The notes beneath the pieces were generated by a model. That model searched no databases and was not told the origin of the DNA. It saw only the letters and a program-made list of their open reading frames with translations. From assembly GCA_937897365.1 (NCBI GenBank), contig CALCOP010000051.1, forward strand, positions 1-6,107: DNA of 6,107 nt, in the 5' to 3' direction. The stretch is from an uncultured euryarchaeote (lineage in GTDB: Archaea > Thermoplasmatota > Poseidoniia > Poseidoniales > Poseidoniaceae). Of the stretch, positions 5,325 to 6,107 are shown one piece after another. Position numbers and translations under genes: made by a program. Numbering within the stretch: position 1 is the first letter of the stretch; each line of letters begins with the position of its first letter.

Positions 5325-6107
5325 TCAAGCGTTGTTTCGACGACCTGCAAGCATTGCAGCACCGAGCATTGCAAGAACACCCAATCCAGCAGTAAACCCA
5401 GGTAAGACGCCTGAAGCATCTTCGATATCGACCTCGGAGAGGTCAATATCCCCTTCACCTGTTGCGTAAACAGTGAGTGTGCCACTTTCAGTGTGATGTC
5501 CATCGGTCCATGTAACGTCAAAAGTCACGTTGCCGCTGGTTCCAGCAGGGAGTTTGAAGGCGATGTGTCCCATCGCTTCTCCAATACTCGTGTTTGAACT
5601 GTTTCCAACCGCACTTGTGATTTCAACAATCATCTTTCCACCTTCTGGGTCCCAGCAGGAAACAAAGATTTCGTATGCAGCGTCATCGACAAGAACGATT
5701 TCATAATCGCCGCTTTCAGGTGCTTCATCCATCCATGCGTCCCTCACAGATGTGTTGTCTGCAAAGTTCGCAGAATACTTCCATTTGCACACAGGGAACA
5801 TGTTCATGTCTTCCTCATCCCAAGACCAATCATCGGTCTCTGGTGTTGGAAGAACTGCATTTTCAACCTTTGAGAGAGTAAATGTAAGAACGTCAAATGC
5901 TTCAAGGTCACATCCGTTTGCATACCAAGCATTATTGGTTTCTTCAAAGGTAAAACCAGTTGTTGAGTCAAGGTTCCAGGTTCTTGAGTTGTGAATCCAA
6001 ATCATTTCCTCGGAGTTACATCCTCTTTCTTCGCTCGATTCTGCCATCCACATAAGTCCTGCAGCTTCACAGTCAGCCTGATTGCCGTGGTCACTGTTTG
6101 TGTGTGT
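5325..6107 (-). CDS. C-terminal part of an acidic surface protein with PGF-CTERM-like anchor, 5' end outside window
   Basis: The frame is open from the right edge to the TGA at 5325-5327, giving 260 residues; the ATG at 6051-6053 is internal, since 18 more codons upstream are open and continue the same composition. The chain is rich in Asp/Glu and aromatic residues, with five Cys (C13, C30, C66, C107, C151). QADCEAAG followed by GC 17 residues later looks like a small disulphide-type motif. Four N-glycosylation sequons are visible (N118, N169, N172, N193). Residues ~150-215 look like beta-sandwich strands (VTFDVTW, GTLTVYATG). The end is LPGF (235-238), a hydrophobic helix (~239-255) and Arg-Arg: the layout of archaeal PGF-CTERM signals, which archaeosortase-type enzymes process to attach proteins to the cell surface. 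The protein is therefore expected outside the cell, tethered to the membrane. Ligand or function is not readable, and the signal peptide lies beyond the window. Confidence 0.85.
   Translation of the reverse strand, partial: THTNSDHGNQADCEAAGLMWMAESSEERGCNSEEMIWIHNSRTWNLDSTTGFTFEETNNAWYANGCDLEAFDVLTFTLSKVENAVLPTPETDDWSWDEEDMNMFPVCKWKYSANFADNTSVRDAWMDEAPESGDYEIVLVDDAAYEIFVSCWDPEGGKMIVEITSAVGNSSNTSIGEAMGHIAFKLPAGTSGNVTFDVTWTDGHHTESGTLTVYATGEGDIDLSEVDIEDASGVLPGFTAGLGVLAMLGAAMLAGRRNNA

Noticed and set aside
6051..6053. ATG as the start of the PGF-CTERM protein (242 residues)
   Set aside because: The frame stays open to the window edge and the upstream 18 codons include the DCEAAG motif, so this Met is internal and the gene is truncated by the window.

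Overview
The window reads as chromosomal DNA of a mesophilic euryarchaeon, most likely a planktonic Marine Group II (Poseidoniales) type. This is inferred from two things. The NFACT/RqcH-type protein has the long archaeal C-terminal layout. A very acidic, Cys-containing surface protein ends in a PGF-CTERM-like tail (Leu-Pro-Gly-Phe, hydrophobic helix, Arg-Arg). Base composition looks close to balanced, genes are tightly packed and no intergenic gap exceeds about 100 bases. I see no tRNA, rRNA, CRISPR array, insertion sequence or phage gene.

Layout. (1) Bases 1-201, plus strand: the C-terminal tail of a Gly/Arg-rich (RGG-type) protein whose main body lies outside the window. (2) Bases 205-4987, minus strand: three co-directional genes, probably one operon, read in the order 4987 to 205. 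They encode a Nudix (NUDT19-like) + metallo-beta-lactamase (LACTB2-like) fusion, a zinc-free VAT1/quinone-oxidoreductase-like enzyme with a clear Shine-Dalgarno, and an NFACT/RqcH ribosome-quality-control factor. (3) Bases 4988-5079: a 92-base divergent intergenic region with a perfect 6-3-6 inverted repeat. (4) Bases 5080-5274, plus strand: a small single-pass membrane protein of unknown function. (5) Bases 5325-6107, minus strand: the C-terminal 260 residues of a surface-anchored acidic protein, open at the right edge.

How the parts may work together. The RqcH gene is the clearest function: it binds nascent-chain-blocked large ribosomal subunits and, in characterised homologues, adds C-terminal tails. 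The two genes upstream are metabolic or RNA-related hydrolase/reductase genes whose link to RqcH is only positional. The Nudix half resembles CoA-diphosphatase-type enzymes. The MBL half carries all its metal ligands and the winged-helix tail of the LACTB2 group, which includes an RNA endonuclease. A CoA/acyl-metabolite repair role and an RNA-processing role are therefore both open.

The window is mostly ordinary core genome. The points most worth a second look are the two-enzyme fusion and its operon context, the divergent palindrome, the unknown small membrane protein, and the convergent gene pair with stop codons 3 bases apart.
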